Of a DNA stretch of 64,000 bases, positions 63,019 to 64,000 are shown piece after piece. The position numbers and the translations under genes were made by a program. The notes below the pieces were generated by a model. The model searched no databases. It worked only from the letters and a program-made list of their open reading frames with translations, and was not told the origin of the DNA. Origin of the DNA: Rhynchopus euleeides (Eukaryota > Euglenozoa > Diplonemea > Diplonemida > Diplonemidae); the NCBI GenBank assembly GCA_963210315.1, contig OY723311.1, positions 806,001 through 870,000 of the forward strand. The letters are read 5' to 3'. Position 1 is the stretch's first letter, and every line of letters starts with the position of its first letter.

Positions 63019-64000
63019 TGCTCGGTTTGGTGGCAAGACGGGAGGCGGCCAAAGTGGTCCACCACCCCCAACAGCCTTGAGACAACCTGCAGATCGAGTG
63101 AAGGGATACTGTCCCTGGTTTCCTTTTCTTCTGCCTCGCTTCAAGAGAGGCCCGTGGTGTTGTCTGCGGGCATGGTAGATTTTCTGGTCGTTTTGTGGCG
63201 GGCCTGCCCGGCTTTCCCTAGGGTTCTGCATTGTTGGTGCCCAAACAAGGGAAAACGTTTTGTGCGCAGATAACCTGATGTTATTCTTGCTGGATCTTGC
63301 GATCCCCGCTCGCACCACCACCCACACGACGGGGAGGTGTGGTGTACAATGTGGGGGTATCTGAGTTCCAACAACACCTGTGTGCAGGTCTTGGTTTTAT
63401 TTTCACGTTTTTTTTGCTGTCACTTCTCCACGATCCAGCGGGGGCGCAGAGAGCCTGTTGCCCCGTACCCCCTTCCCTTTTCTCCCCACACGCACACGGG
63501 CACAGCAACCCCCTTTGATGCTGTGTGCCTTTTATTATGTCTTTTTCTAGATGATATTCGATCGAATGCAAAAAAAACGGACGTCGAACCGCTGGCCTGG
63601 TCAACATGGCAAAAAAAAATCACCAAGTCTGATTGTCCTGGTGTTCGCCTCTGGTCATTGGAACCGACGCCCAGCAGCGCAATAAGATGCCACAGCGGTA
63701 TAACTCTCTCACTGCGGGCAGAGTTTAGCGTGGCCCTCGGCAGAGCGAAGACCCGCAAGCAAAAAGTGATAGTGTCCCGTGTCCTGCGATAGCCCTTTCC
63801 TTGACTGTACCTTTCGTGCCGTTAGGCGCGGTGGTGATGAGATCGCGTCGGTGGGCTTCGCCCACCGCGTTTGAATCGGAGAGGAGCAGGGAGAAGGGAG
63901 CAGCCAGTGCAGAACCAACAGGGAAAAATGGCCGATATGAACTGCGCCCCCCTCCCCCCCCTCCCCCCGGTCCAGTCTTGTGAATCTGGTTTTTTTTGCA
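63019..64000. other. 3' end of window; no gene seen
   Basis: Mixed-composition sequence with T- and C-runs. The short frames on both strands are not coding-like. A gene starting beyond the window cannot be judged. Confidence 0.45.

Overview
The window is nuclear DNA of a GC-rich protist, most likely a euglenozoan of the diplonemid or euglenid type. This is inferred from gene layout and gene content; no sequence match was run. All 16 genes I can support lie on the + strand, as expected for polycistronic, unidirectional clusters. The coding regions hold 13 introns with a very strict signal: 12 of 13 begin GTATG and all 13 end CAG. This argues against kinetoplastids, where cis-introns are rare. 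Several start codons sit 8-26 nt after a pyrimidine-rich CAG, which would suit spliced-leader trans-splicing or 5'UTR introns. A second DNA polymerase kappa copy has a mitochondrial-type leader and an Ala/Lys-rich tail, which recalls the tandem and mitochondrial kappa polymerases of trypanosomes. A dinoflagellate is the main alternative.

Layout, left to right: the 3' part of an unrecognised membrane protein gene (3-1070); an Ala-rich coiled-coil protein (1767-3062); an SH3BGR/glutaredoxin-like protein with a huge acidic tail (3684-5114, 3 exons); a block of inverted-repeat mobile elements (5984-about 9190); RFC5 (10632-11792, 2 exons); a TDY-type MAP kinase (13142-14682, 3 exons); an F-box/JmjC protein of the JMJD6 type (17063-18406); an array of a 94-bp repeat (19134-20391) directly upstream of a P4-ATPase flippase (20691-24698); about 3.5 kb of empty sequence; a second array of the same 94-bp repeat (28240-29290) directly upstream of a Tctex-type dynein light chain (29424-30075, 2 exons); a four-helix membrane protein of unknown family (31241-32266); a nested inverted-repeat element (32433-36592); a YqaJ/lambda-exonuclease-type nuclease (36933-38720); UXT prefoldin-like protein (39852-40361); a GRIP-domain golgin (40863-47343, 3 exons) whose 4.1-kb first intron carries a 3.5-kb mobile element; a 1522-residue coiled-coil protein (47761-52735, 4 exons); eRF3/Sup35 with a Gln/Gly/Tyr-rich prion-like N-terminus (53223-55790, 3 exons); and two adjacent DNA polymerase kappa genes, one probably nuclear (58663-60792) and one probably mitochondrial (61468-63018). 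A 200-N assembly gap lies at 40627-40826.

The genes do not form one pathway. They are housekeeping genes for replication and repair (RFC5, two Pol kappa, YqaJ-type nuclease), translation termination (eRF3), membrane traffic (golgin, flippase), cytoskeleton (dynein light chain, coiled coils) and signalling (MAPK). This mix is typical of a polycistronic cluster.

The most unusual content is the mobile DNA. At least four elements have inverted ends that start with TA followed by G (TAGG...CCTA, usually with a G-run). Several are nested or abutting. One forms a near-perfect inverted duplication with 370-bp arms, and two carry arrays of palindromic CGACAG/CTGTCG or GCGTCGAC words.
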